Part shown: piece by piece, positions 51,561 to 59,882 of the stretch
Layout of the letters: each line of letters starts with the position of its first letter
How positions within the stretch are numbered: position 1 is the first letter of the stretch
Notes under the pieces: generated by a model
Databases searched by the model: none
What the model was told of the DNA's origin: nothing
What the model saw: the letters and a program-made list of their open reading frames with translations, nothing else
Translations under genes and position numbers: made by a program
NCBI GenBank assembly: GCA_051293835.1
Contig: JBPKMA010000004.1
Span: forward strand, 186,001 to 250,000
DNA length: 64,000 nt
Origin: DATLZU01 sp051293835
GTDB taxonomy: Bacteria; Nitrospirota; Nitrospiria; Nitrospirales; Nitrospiraceae
Reading direction: 5' to 3'

Positions 51561-52135
51561 GGCTTGACGGGCGAACCTCGCACCTTCTGCTCGCCCGCGT
51601 GGCGGAGCCGGCCCGGTTTGAAGGCCTGGGAGTAACGCGGCACCTTGCGGACGTAGGCGCGGGTCTCGCGGATGCGCGGCAGCGTGCGCCCTCTCCCTTA
51701 GTGCATGCCGGCATTGTAGGCCGCCAGGGCCAGGGCAGGTCGCCGCCGTAGCGGTTCAAGAGACGGCAGAGCTGCCTGGCGCCGGCGCGGATATTCTGGA
51801 TGGGATCAAGGGGATCAGCAACGCGGAGGGAGGCAGCGGTCCCGGGCATGAGCTGCATGAGCCCGATGGCTCCTTTGCCGGAACACCGCTCGAGGACGAA
51901 AATCCGACTCGGCCTTGATGACGGCGCGCAGCAGCGCCGGATCGAGCCGATAGTGTTTCCCATACCAGTTAATGGCGCAGCGAAGCTCCTGGCGGGTGTA
52001 GCGCGGCTGTCCGTCCAAGTCCGACTGCGTCGTCGTGGGGAAGGCCAGCAGTAGCGCGCCCACGACCAGAGACCCCACACAACCCACGCCTGAAACCTGC
52101 CCGGAAAAGTTGGTGTTTGGGGGTGCTGCAGCCAT
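51560..52135 (-). pseudogene. Lytic murein transglycosylase (SLT), frameshifted
   Basis: From ATG 52135 the minus strand encodes an export segment (VGCVGSLVVGALLLAFPTTT), then the SLT domain: INWYGKHYRLDPALLRAVIK with AESDF (catalytic Glu). After a frameshift come GKGAIGLMQLMPGTAASLRV, ADPLDPIQNIRAGARQLCRL and NRYGGDLPL, and in a further frame ALAAYNAGMH. The C-terminus (PRYSQAFK) is displaced again. All SLT motifs are recognisable, but three frames are needed. Confidence 0.78.
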
Positions 52136-52350
52136 ACTCCGCCAATCGCCTATTCCCTCCGCTGTCCTTGCTTGGTAGCCGCTTTTCCTCAAGATTCGTG
52201 CTGATTCCGGTTCACATGCTAACCTCTCAATCCAGCGGGAGAAATTTTGTTGCTTGCAATGCCGCTGCAGTGCGGAGATGCGCACAGAACGACCACCGGG
52301 GAGATTTTTGCTCGCACCGTTGGCCTCCCAAGACGGAATCTGAACACCGG

Positions 52351-52707
52351 TCAGGCGGAGGAAGTGTCAGAATGGGATGTAGAGGGAGTCCTTGCCGCCT
52401 GCGTTCGGTCTTCAAGCCACGTGGCCAAGATCAGCGTGCCGAATCCCGGCATGAAGAGCAGAACGCCGATCGTCGCACCCACGATTGGCACGCCGAACAG
52501 CTCGTCGAGCTGTTGCCAGAGCGATTCCCAGGGTAGGTACAGCCGCTGGGCGACAAGAATGAGGTCGGGGATCGGCCGGAAGATCACTAGGTACCCGTTG
52601 CGCGCCAGTTCCACTGCCCACACGATCCCCGCTGCGGTGTTCCACACGTAGCCGAACAATCGCAAGAGCCGAATCGCGCGAAACATGCTCCGGTCACTGC
52701 TCTCCAT
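52351..52707 (-). CDS. Small membrane protein coupled to msrA
   Basis: A 118-residue protein of unrecognised family. Its ATG overlaps the msrA stop as TGATG (GTG 52710 is also in frame). An amphipathic basic N-terminus (FRAIRLLRLFGYVW) leads to NTAAGIVWAVELARNGYLVI, RPIPDLILVAQRLYLPWESL and a hydrophobic segment FGVPIVGATIGVLLFMPGFG with TLILATWL, so one or two membrane-associated helices are expected. The tail is Ser/Thr rich. Confidence 0.6.
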   Translation of the reverse strand: MESSDRSMFRAIRLLRLFGYVWNTAAGIVWAVELARNGYLVIFRPIPDLILVAQRLYLPWESLWQQLDELFGVPIVGATIGVLLFMPGFGTLILATWLEDRTQAARTPSTSHSDTSSA

Positions 52708-53309
52708 CACCTCTTGCCCCAGAGCTGGACGAGCCGCTGGGCCCGACCGCAGTTGAACTTATAGAACTTGTAGCGGAGAGGATTCTTTCTGTAGAAGTCC
52801 TGATGATAGTCTTCGGCCGGATAAAACGGCGAGGCTGGGACAATCTCGGTGACGATGGGCTCCTTAAACGGCTTCGTGCGTTCGATCGCCAGCTTCGATG
52901 CCTCCGCCAGCCTGCGCTGCATCTCGTCGTGATAAAAAATCGCGGAGCGGTACTGATGGCCGGCGTCGCAGAACTGGCGATCGGGCGTAGTGGGGTCGAT
53001 ATTCCTCCAGAACACCTGCAACAGTTTCTCGTAGCTCACCCTCGCCGGGTCGAAGAGAATCTCGACGGCCTCGGCATGGCCGGTTCCGCCAGCCGATACC
53101 TCCTCGTAAGTCGGATGGGCTTGTCTCCCGCCAGTGTACCCTGAGATGACCGAGACCACGCCGTCCACCGCCTCGAACACCTCCTCCATGCACCAGAAAC
53201 AGCCGCCAGCGAAGGTGGCCTTGGCCAACGGGCTCGCCGCCGGCACGTTGAAGGGTCCAACGACCACGACCGCAATGATCGAGAGCCGCAGCATTGACAG
53301 GATCTTCAT
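52707..53309 (-). CDS. msrA: Exported peptide methionine sulfoxide reductase A
   Basis: A 200-residue MsrA. An N-terminal signal (MKILSMLRLSIIAVVVVGPF, cleavage after PAA) places it in the periplasm. The active-site motif is ATFAGGCFWCMEEVFEAVDG (nucleophile Cys in GCFWC), then GYTGGRQAHPTYEEVSAGGT and GHAEAVEILFDP, DPTTPDRQFCDAGHQYRSAI with a likely recycling Cys, and the end. It repairs methionine-S-sulfoxide in exported proteins. A ten-G tract lies six bases upstream of ATG 53309, in the ribosome-binding region. Confidence 0.93.
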   Translation of the reverse strand: MKILSMLRLSIIAVVVVGPFNVPAASPLAKATFAGGCFWCMEEVFEAVDGVVSVISGYTGGRQAHPTYEEVSAGGTGHAEAVEILFDPARVSYEKLLQVFWRNIDPTTPDRQFCDAGHQYRSAIFYHDEMQRRLAEASKLAIERTKPFKEPIVTEIVPASPFYPAEDYHQDFYRKNPLRYKFYKFNCGRAQRLVQLWGKR

Positions 53310-53315
53310 GGGTCT

Positions 53316-53325
53316 CCCCCCCCCC
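53316..53325 (-). promoter_or_regulatory. G10 homopolymer in the msrA ribosome-binding region
   Basis: On the minus strand GGGTGA is followed by ten G, then AGACCC and the ATG. The tract overlaps the place of the Shine-Dalgarno sequence. Slippage would change the spacing or strength of ribosome binding, so it could act as a phase-variable switch; whether it does is inference. Confidence 0.5.
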
Positions 53326-53395
53326 TCACCCGGCGGTCGGCGGCCAAAGGCTTTCCTTCTCCCTCCAGCTCGCTTTTTCCAAACCGCTCGAACGG

Positions 53396-54400
53396 TTAGG
53401 ATCTCCCCAGCGTGACGACAACGGTCTGTTCTTGTTGCCCGCGCAAGATCTTGACTGTCACTTGCTGGCCCGGCATTGTCCGCTCGATCAGATAATTCTT
53501 CAACTGCGCGCCGGCGGTGATCTCGGTCCCGTTGATCGCCAGAATGACATCGCCTTTCTGAATACCGGCATCGCGCGCCGGCCCCATCACATCGGAGACC
53601 GCCACCCGCCACTGGGTCCCCATCTGAACCGCCGTGAGACCGATGCCAAGCCGCGAGAACGTCGGCTGTTCGCCGCGAATCAGCGCCGCAACCACCCGCT
53701 GCACCAGTGATCCCGGCACGGCGAAGGCGAACTGGCTGCAGCGCCCCGGCCCATCCTCCTTTCCTGTCTCGATGATGGCGTGCATGACGCCCACCAACTG
53801 CCCCTGCTCGTCAAAGAGCCCGCCGCCGGAGTTTCCGCTGCACGCCGGGAGTGCGAGTTGCATGAGCCGACTCTCCGCCGTCGGCAGAAAGGTGTTCGGA
53901 TTGCCGATCCGGCCGAAACCGAAGGCCGGGCCCCACCCCAGCGGATAGCCGATCGTCAGAACGGCGTCGCCGGCTTGAGACTCGCGCTCCGCAAAGCCCA
54001 CATTCGGCAAGCGGCCCGCTCCATCCGTCAGGCGATACACCGCGATGTCCAGAAACGCGCTGACCCCAACTAGCTTGGCCGGCAATTCTTCCAAATCCGT
54101 CGTCAGCACCCGGATTTCCTCTTGCACGACGCGCTTCCCCCGCTCCTCCCGCTCGACCGCATGGTGCGCCGTCAGGATGTAGCCGTCATGGAGATGGACG
54201 CCCGAGGCCTGCATGACGAAATGCCCCTTGCCAGTCTGCTTGTAGGCCTCGTGCTCCGGCGCGAAGATGCCGACCGTGGCCCGTTTCGCCCGTTCGATCC
54301 CGCTGACCGTTTCGGTGGACGCCCTGCCGGTCCCGGCTCCGCCCATGCCCACCACGACCGCCACGCATCCCGCCAGTACCCAGTTCCGCATGTTCCTCAT
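53396..54400 (-). CDS. Exported trypsin-like serine protease with PDZ domain (S1C, DegP-like)
   Basis: A 334-residue protein with a signal peptide (NWVLAGCVAVVVGMGGAGTG). The catalytic triad is clear: His in YILTAHHAVERE, Asp in VSAFLDIAVYRLTD and Ser in LPACSGNSGGGLFDEQGQLV (GNSGG). One PDZ domain follows (FSRLGIGLTAVQMGTQWRVA; GPARDAGIQKGDVILAINGT; EITAGAQLKNYLIERTMPGQ). It should degrade or chaperone damaged periplasmic proteins. It overlaps the TIGR00725 gene (ATGA) and is followed by msrA, forming an envelope-repair run. Confidence 0.9.
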   Translation of the reverse strand: MRNMRNWVLAGCVAVVVGMGGAGTGRASTETVSGIERAKRATVGIFAPEHEAYKQTGKGHFVMQASGVHLHDGYILTAHHAVEREERGKRVVQEEIRVLTTDLEELPAKLVGVSAFLDIAVYRLTDGAGRLPNVGFAERESQAGDAVLTIGYPLGWGPAFGFGRIGNPNTFLPTAESRLMQLALPACSGNSGGGLFDEQGQLVGVMHAIIETGKEDGPGRCSQFAFAVPGSLVQRVVAALIRGEQPTFSRLGIGLTAVQMGTQWRVAVSDVMGPARDAGIQKGDVILAINGTEITAGAQLKNYLIERTMPGQQVTVKILRGQQEQTVVVTLGRS

Positions 54401-54900
54401 GCCTTCCTCCGATTCAGATGCCGTCTGATCATATCGACGACCGCCTGCGGCGTGCGCGCCGAGCGAACCAGCCCGCCGCCGAGTTTGGTGAACAATTTTT
54501 CCTCCAATGGATCTCCGCCTAGCAGGATCACTGGCTTTCGCGCTTTCAGCGCCAGCGCTACCTCGGACATCGTCCCGGGCCCGCCGGGCCCGCAGGCCAC
54601 CACCACATCGCTGGAGAGGACGTTGATGTTGTTCCTGGCGTTGCCCATGTCGGTGATGATCGCCACGTCCACGAAGCGTGATACGCGCGTGCGAGCCGTC
54701 GGCAGGATCCCAATCGTCAAGCTGCCGGGGATGCGTTTTGCTCCCCGGTTCACCGCATCCATCACGCCGGCGGCGCGGCCGCCGGTCAACAAAACCCACC
54801 CGTTGCGCGCGATCCCTTCGCCCAGCGCCATCGCCGACACGAGCTGCGCGCGAGAAGCCTTGCCCGGCCCCATGACCCCGATCACCGGTCTGCGCCTCAC
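54397..54900 (-). CDS. TIGR00725/LOG-like Rossmann protein
   Basis: A 167-residue protein with a GTG start at 54900 that overlaps the yjbQ stop (GTGA). Characteristic blocks are RPVIGVMGPGKASRAQLVSA, NGWVLLTGGRAAGVMDAVNR, GAKRIPGSLTIGILP and the phosphate loop VVACGPGGPGTMSEVALALK, where LOG proteins have PGGxGTxxE. The family is annotated as lysine-decarboxylase-like, and some LOG members are cytokinin-activating phosphoribohydrolases; the substrate here is unknown. Confidence 0.82.
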   Translation of the reverse strand: MRRRPVIGVMGPGKASRAQLVSAMALGEGIARNGWVLLTGGRAAGVMDAVNRGAKRIPGSLTIGILPTARTRVSRFVDVAIITDMGNARNNINVLSSDVVVACGPGGPGTMSEVALALKARKPVILLGGDPLEEKLFTKLGGGLVRSARTPQAVVDMIRRHLNRRKA

Positions 54901-55373
54901 GACGGCAACCACATGACGTGGACTTCGCGTTGCCTCGGCCCGTCCAGCTCCACCAATAGCACCGATTGCCACGTCCCTAACGCCAGCGCTCCGTCCTTGA
55001 CGGGCAGGGTAAGCGACGGTCCCAGGATCGACGCCGCCATATGAGACCAAGCATGAGCGGGATCATGCGCATGCCGAAACCGAACCTTCGGGATCATTTG
55101 CTCCACCACATCGAGCAAATCGTCTTCCGTTCCCTCTCCCACTTCGCCGGTCGTGAGCGCGGCGGTCGTGTGGGCGAGAAACAACACGCACAGGCCGTTT
55201 TTGAGCTGGGCTTGCTGGATCAGATCGTTCACCCGAGCGGTCAAATCGACGATTTGCTTACGCTGCGACGTCGTGACTCGAACGATGTGTCCCACTTGGG
55301 TTCCTTGCACGAAAACGAAGTCGCCGAGGGCGATGCGTGAACGTATGGTGGCAGCTTTGGGTGGGAGGGTCAA
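54897..55373 (-). CDS. yjbQ: YjbQ (UPF0047) family protein
   Basis: A 158-residue UPF0047 protein. Family blocks are VDLTARVNDLIQQAQLKNGL, CVLFLAHTTAALTTGEVGEG, RHAHDPAHAWSHMAASILGP and LALGTWQSVLLVELDGPRQR with REVHV. The conserved His/Asp set (HTTAA; HDPAHAWSHM) suggests a metal or phosphate site; E. coli YjbQ has a weak thiamin-phosphate-synthase activity. It begins the chain yjbQ, TIGR00725, S1C protease, msrA, in which adjacent start and stop codons overlap, except for the 86-base gap before msrA. Confidence 0.88.
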   Translation of the reverse strand: MTLPPKAATIRSRIALGDFVFVQGTQVGHIVRVTTSQRKQIVDLTARVNDLIQQAQLKNGLCVLFLAHTTAALTTGEVGEGTEDDLLDVVEQMIPKVRFRHAHDPAHAWSHMAASILGPSLTLPVKDGALALGTWQSVLLVELDGPRQREVHVMWLPS

Positions 55374-55403
55374 CCGGGCGACTACCGGAGAAGCAGTCGA
55401 TAG

Positions 55404-56110
55404 TCAGAATCTCGCCGAGGGCAGTGCTACGTCAGCGCGTGCCCACGCCTTCTTGAATCGTTCCTCGACAGCCTCGGCTTCGCCCGTCTTGTTCTGCTTC
55501 CTCAAACGCTGGGTCAGTCCGAACAGCGCCCAGCCGTTTTCCGGGTGTCGCGCCAGGTCCTCCCGGTAGATCCGCTCCGCCTCGGCCGGGCGGCCCGCTT
55601 CGAGCGAAAGGGCCAGCCCGTGATCGCCGCGTCGGGCGGCGATTTCTCCCGCCAGAACTTTCTCCGCAATCCGCGCCAACACCGCTACCTGTCTCCCGCC
55701 CAGGGTTCTGGCATGAGGCAGGGACTTGACCGCTTCGGCCAGTCTCGCCGATTCCGCAACCGCTTTGTCGAACCGGCCCATCGCCACGTAGGCCAATCCG
55801 CGCGCGTAGCGCCAGATCGCCGCCGGATATACCAACTCGACCGGAGGCGACGGCACGGTTAATACCTTGCCCCATTTCCCGAACCGGACCAGCGCAAAAA
55901 GGAGTGGGGGGTGAATTCTTCAAGCGCCGCCCATATGCACGTTTCGCTCCACTGCTTCCCGATCCCGCCCCAGTCGCAGACAAATGTGGGCCGGCATACG
56001 GACAAGATGACCTGCACCTAGGACCCGCCTCAGGAGCCGTTCGGCGCAGGGAAACGCGCGTTCCGGCCTCTGCAACGCCTCGACGGCATGGATGTAAATA
56101 TAGTGACACG
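55404..56110 (-). pseudogene. TPR-repeat protein, N-terminally deleted and interrupted
   Basis: In one minus-strand frame the sequence reads YIHAVEALQRPERAFPCAER, LLRRVLGAGHLVRMPAHICL and RLGRDREAVERNVHMGGA, then a stop, and continues in frame with LLFALVRFGKWGKVLTVPSP, PAAIWRYARGLAYVAMGRFD, AGRPAEAERIYREDLARHPE and NGWALFGLTQRLRKQNKTGE. The latter half alone forms an open 150-codon frame (55404-55856). A segment between the two halves appears deleted and the N-terminal part is gone. The family is a TPR protein of the HxxHMPAHIYxRxGRY type. Confidence 0.7.
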
Positions 56111-56179
56111 CCCCAGATGGTCAGGGTTCAGCACGGCAGATCGAGACGCCACGCTCATCCTTCCCATATGCTGATATGC

Positions 56180-56560
56180 TCACAAATGCTTATAACGACA
56201 CGTCCGCGCTGGCTGCCACGTCGGCGCGGCTCTACGCCGCTTGGGTTTCAAGTCTCTCGCCGCCCGGTTTTCAGGACTTCGCGTCCTCGCCTGAGCCGAC
56301 GGCATCACGCGCATCACCACTTGGTCCAGTTTGTCGCCGAACCGAATCAGGACTTCCTGCTGCAAGCGGATCATCGCTTGGAGGTCTCAAACTTGCGCGG
56401 TGATCTGCACCAGCTCCCGCTGCTGAGCCTCATCTGGTAGCGGCGCGGGAACAGGCCTGGGAGGGCCAGGCGGCGTAAACGGCGGGCCTTGGGCACTGAC
56501 CGGCGCGGCGAGAGTTCACACCGTCGGAACCGCGAACGCCAGAAGCAGCGATCGCGTCAT
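56180..56560 (-). pseudogene. Small exported coiled-coil protein with two in-frame TGA codons
   Basis: From ATG 56560 (AGGAAA about ten bases upstream) a single frame reads MTRSLLLAFAVPTV, TGA, TLAAPVSAQGPPFTPPGPPR, PVPAPLPDEAQQRELVQITA with QV, TGA, DLQAMIRLQQEVLIRFGDKL and DQVVMRVMPSAQARTRSP. This is a signal peptide with AQG cleavage, a Pro-rich linker and a coiled coil. Both TGA could derive from CGA by one C-to-T change. No frameshift is present, so decay is recent or the reading is interrupted by design; the former is more likely. No family is recognised. Confidence 0.55.
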
Positions 56561-56786
56561 CCTGACACTTTCCTGGCTATGCATTGCTACAGGAGAAGAT
56601 CGGCAAGGACTGGGCCATAGCGCAATCGAACCGATCTCGGACAGGTCCTATAACCCACCGCAATTCCGAGAACTTGCACAACGGCCTGCCGAGCCATTGG
56701 CGCGGCTCCGGCAAGATGTGCGCACCATGCAGGCAGGACCCTCCCTGACCGTAGCCACGCGTCCCTCCGGAGGACCTCAGGTTGAA

Positions 56787-58127
56787 TCAGAATCGCGTCA
56801 CGCTGGAGAAATTGAACTCCCGGATTTTCATTGCAGGCACAAGCAATTTCCCCGTCTCGGCGGTGACCGCCTCCTGGGGAAGAGTGAACGCGTCGATCGC
56901 ATTGAAGGCCCGCAGCGGACTGTCATGAAACCGGAAGTTGCGCACCGCCGTCGTGATCCGGCCATCCTCGATCAAGAAGGTACCATCCCTGGTCATGCCG
57001 GTTAAGGTCAGGTCGGTAGGATTCACCGGACGGATGTACCAGAAGTTGGTGATCAGGATGCCGCGGATCGTGCTACGGATCAGGTCTTCGAGACCGGGCT
57101 TCGCCGACCCATCTCCCGACAGGAGCGGCGATTCCAACGTTGTGATGCAGTCGATGCCATGCTCCTTGGCGGTGAACCGATCGTACGCCAGTTGTCGGAG
57201 CACACCCGCGTCGATCCACGTCGATGCGTTCACCGGGAGCCCCTCGCTCGTGAATCCATAGCCGAGTAAATCAGGATGGTCCGGCCGGTTCTTCATCGAC
57301 AGCCGTGGATCGACGATCCGCTGGTTCAGCTTGCCACTAAACGGACTGGTTCCCCGGTAGAACGCCTTGGCGTCCAACATCCAGATGAACCAGGTCAGAA
57401 GGCCAGCCACCGCCGGCGCTTCAAGAATGACCACATAGCGGCCGGCCGGCATCTCTTTTGCTGCGACGGACCGTCTCGCTTTGTCGATAGCGACCTGCGT
57501 CCGTTCCCGCACAGCGAGCCGATCGATCGATCGGTGCGCCGCGGAGACCCAGCCGCTCGCCTCGCCGTACTGTGCCGTCAGGCTGAACCGCGCTTCAGTC
57601 CGTTCCTCGTGAGCGAAGAGACCGGTGCTCGCGGCCACGCCGACGGTCGCGGCGGACGATGACACAATGCCGGCCGCCGTGAGCCGCTCGCCCCGGCACA
57701 ACTCGATCGCCTCCCGCGCGTACGCCAATCGCCTGGCCGGGCCGGCCGTCGCCGTTTCCGGCCGTGCTGTAGGCCATGCCGGATAGCTCTGCGGGTCAAC
57801 CGGCGGCAGATATTCGGGATCTTCGGGAGAAACCCGCGCAAGGCGCTCGGCGCGTTTGAGCGTCTCCTGGACCGAACCCGCGGTCAAGTCCGTCGTGCTG
57901 GCGGACCCGTGTCGACGGCCGAACGCGACCGTCACGCTGAACGAGATTCGCCGCGTGTCGACGTTTTGGACGACCTGATTGTTGGCGAAGCGGACGGTGC
58001 CGCCGCGTTGATCGTGCAGCGAGACGAACGTGTGGTCGCCGCTCGAGTGCTTGAACACCAGATCGGCGAGGAATCGGAATTCGTCCCGGTCGGTCAGTTT
58101 GGGTACGGCGGCCGAGCCTTCGGTCAT
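56787..58127 (-). CDS. pmbA: PmbA/TldE-family protein
   Basis: A 446-residue partner of TldD in the TldD/TldE metalloprotease complex, which removes leader peptides from modified peptides such as microcin B17. Like TldE it lacks the HExxxH zinc motif. Recognisable parts are LVFKHSSGDHTFVSLHDQRG, GTVRFANNQVVQNVDTRRIS, GRYVVILEAPAVAGLLTWFI, PDHPDLLGYGFTSEGLPVNA and TNFWYIRPVNPTDLTLTGMT. It overlaps the tldD stop by four bases, as is common for this pair. Confidence 0.9.
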   Translation of the reverse strand: MTEGSAAVPKLTDRDEFRFLADLVFKHSSGDHTFVSLHDQRGGTVRFANNQVVQNVDTRRISFSVTVAFGRRHGSASTTDLTAGSVQETLKRAERLARVSPEDPEYLPPVDPQSYPAWPTARPETATAGPARRLAYAREAIELCRGERLTAAGIVSSSAATVGVAASTGLFAHEERTEARFSLTAQYGEASGWVSAAHRSIDRLAVRERTQVAIDKARRSVAAKEMPAGRYVVILEAPAVAGLLTWFIWMLDAKAFYRGTSPFSGKLNQRIVDPRLSMKNRPDHPDLLGYGFTSEGLPVNASTWIDAGVLRQLAYDRFTAKEHGIDCITTLESPLLSGDGSAKPGLEDLIRSTIRGILITNFWYIRPVNPTDLTLTGMTRDGTFLIEDGRITTAVRNFRFHDSPLRAFNAIDAFTLPQEAVTAETGKLLVPAMKIREFNFSSVTRF

Positions 58128-59581
58128 GACGCAGCTTGTCCTCGAATCACGTCCACGTTCCGAAAGCGCGCGTGTACGGCGGCGTGGGTCATCCAACCGG
58201 ACTGGCCGGGCTGCCCCTTCCCGCAGGTGATGAACCCGAAGCGGCGGCGGTGCGAACGGTCCGCCACACCATCGCACCGGCCCCAGAACTCTGGCGTGAT
58301 CCCGTGATAGATCACGTCCCGGAGCATGTGCGTGCGCCGCCCGTGCTCGATCAGCCAGAAGGCATCGCCGCCAAACTGAAAATTGTACCGCCGCTGGTCG
58401 ATGCTGTAAGAGCCGTGCCCTTCGATGTAGATGCCGCGTTTCACGTCGGCGATGAGATCATTCAGCGTGGCGGCGCCGGGCTCCAGCCCGATGTTGGCGA
58501 TCCGCACGATCGGCACGCTGCCCCAACTGTCCGCCCGGTTCGACCCACGCGAGCGCAGCTCGCCGATCTTGGGCGCCGTTTCGCGGTTCGTGCAGTAGCC
58601 GACGAAGATCCCCTCACGCACGATGTCCCACTTCTGGCAGGCCACTCCGTCGTCGTCATACCCCGTAGCGGCGAGCGTCTCCGGCTCGGTGTTGTCGGCC
58701 ACAAGGTTTACATGCGTCGACCCATAGCGGAAGGTCCCGCGCTTGTCGGGTGTGAGAAAACTCGTCCCCGCATAGTTCGCCTCATAGCCCAGCGCACGAT
58801 CCAACTCACTGGGATGGCCGCAGGATTCGTGGATGGTGAGCGACAGATGCTCCGGATCGAGCACGAGATCGTAGCGCCCTGGATCCACCGGAGGAGCCTG
58901 GACTTTCTCCACCGCCTGCGCAGCGATGCGTGGCGCCTCAGCCAAGAAGTTGGCCTCGGTGATCAGCTCGTAGCCGGTGCGGAGGTGCGGCGTGCTGAAA
59001 CTGCGCGAAGCGAAGCGTCCGTCGTGGACCGCGGTCGCCTCGAAGCCCCCCTGGGTCGCCAAAAGATCGAACTCCAACCGCGAGCCTTCGGTGGAGACGA
59101 ACAGCTTGAGATCGCGACGGGCCCAGAGGTTCGCGCGGCTGCGGACGACACCAGGCTGCCGGTGGACGTACTCCATCACATCCAGCAGCAGCGTCGCCTT
59201 GTCTTCCAGCGGCACAGAGAAGGGATCGATCCGCCGAGGCGTGATCACCCGGTCTCGATGGACCGGCTCGTCCGCCAGGCGCACCGGCTCGCTGAGCAGA
59301 GCGGCCGACCCCTTGGCGATCTCGATCGCCAGGTCGGCGACCTTCGGCACCTCCTCCGGGGACAGGATCGAGCTGGCCGCAAATCCCCAGGCGCCGCGGT
59401 AGAGCACGCGCACACCGAAGCCGCTGTCACGGCTGTCCCGCACCTGCGCAATCCGCCGATCCTCGCCGTGAACGGTCTGCGTCGCGCTGTCCAGAATGCG
59501 AATATCGCCGTACTCCGCGCCGGCCGCCCGGATGCGCGACAAGGCCAGCTCGGCCAGTTCATCCCAGTTCGCCTTCACCAT
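58124..59581 (-). CDS. tldD: TldD-family zinc metalloprotease
   Basis: A 485-residue TldD. The zinc site is HESCGHPSELDRALGYEANY (HExxxH), with the third-ligand Cys in FGFITCGKGQPGQ near the C-terminus, a known TldD feature. Other blocks are VHGEDRRIAQVRDSRDSGFG, VRVLYRGAWGFAASSILSPE, VREGIFVGYCTNRETAPKIG, and VPIVRIANIGLEPGAATLND. It forms a heterodimer with the PmbA-like product of the overlapping next gene and acts in the cytoplasm. No modified-peptide biosynthesis gene is adjacent. Confidence 0.92.
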   Translation of the reverse strand: MVKANWDELAELALSRIRAAGAEYGDIRILDSATQTVHGEDRRIAQVRDSRDSGFGVRVLYRGAWGFAASSILSPEEVPKVADLAIEIAKGSAALLSEPVRLADEPVHRDRVITPRRIDPFSVPLEDKATLLLDVMEYVHRQPGVVRSRANLWARRDLKLFVSTEGSRLEFDLLATQGGFEATAVHDGRFASRSFSTPHLRTGYELITEANFLAEAPRIAAQAVEKVQAPPVDPGRYDLVLDPEHLSLTIHESCGHPSELDRALGYEANYAGTSFLTPDKRGTFRYGSTHVNLVADNTEPETLAATGYDDDGVACQKWDIVREGIFVGYCTNRETAPKIGELRSRGSNRADSWGSVPIVRIANIGLEPGAATLNDLIADVKRGIYIEGHGSYSIDQRRYNFQFGGDAFWLIEHGRRTHMLRDVIYHGITPEFWGRCDGVADRSHRRRFGFITCGKGQPGQSGWMTHAAVHARFRNVDVIRGQAAS

Positions 59582-59882
59582 TCCGGACCCAATGCATTGT
59601 CAGGCGTGGCCAGGGAAGTTAGTATAGCAGTCTTCATGATCCTTGGGTTCGCCACTTATGGACCTGGCACGGTAGCCCGCAGCTAACGGCCAGCACCGTA
59701 GAGCGACTTGCTGCCGCGGTTTGGCCCGCACAGTCTCCATTGCCTTCTGGTCCATTCTGTTCCACCCGTTGCCACTGACTCGCACGTGTGTCCCCCCTCT
59801 CGAAGGGAAAAGGGGTGAAGCGATTAGCTATTCGCCATTGGCCGCTCTGGTTATTTTTTCAAAACAGGCCCGAGGAGGTCGG
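59582..59882. other. Intergenic region upstream of tldD
   Basis: About 300 bases between tldD and the end of the HpnR gene. An extended -10 element for tldD (59621-59629) is the only signal seen. A 61-codon minus-strand frame at 59600-59785 has no protein-like features. Confidence 0.35.
59621..59629 (-). promoter_or_regulatory. Extended -10 promoter element upstream of tldD
   Basis: On the minus strand TGC precedes TATACT (59626-59621), about 40 bases before the tldD ATG. No good -35 is visible. The context GAAGACTGCTATACT matches the element upstream of leuC (GAAGCTGCTATACT). Confidence 0.45.

Noticed and set aside
58136..59686. Long plus-strand open frame (516 codons) opposite tldD
   Set aside because: Antisense shadow of tldD with Arg/Ala-rich composition; tldD has the zinc site and clear domain blocks.
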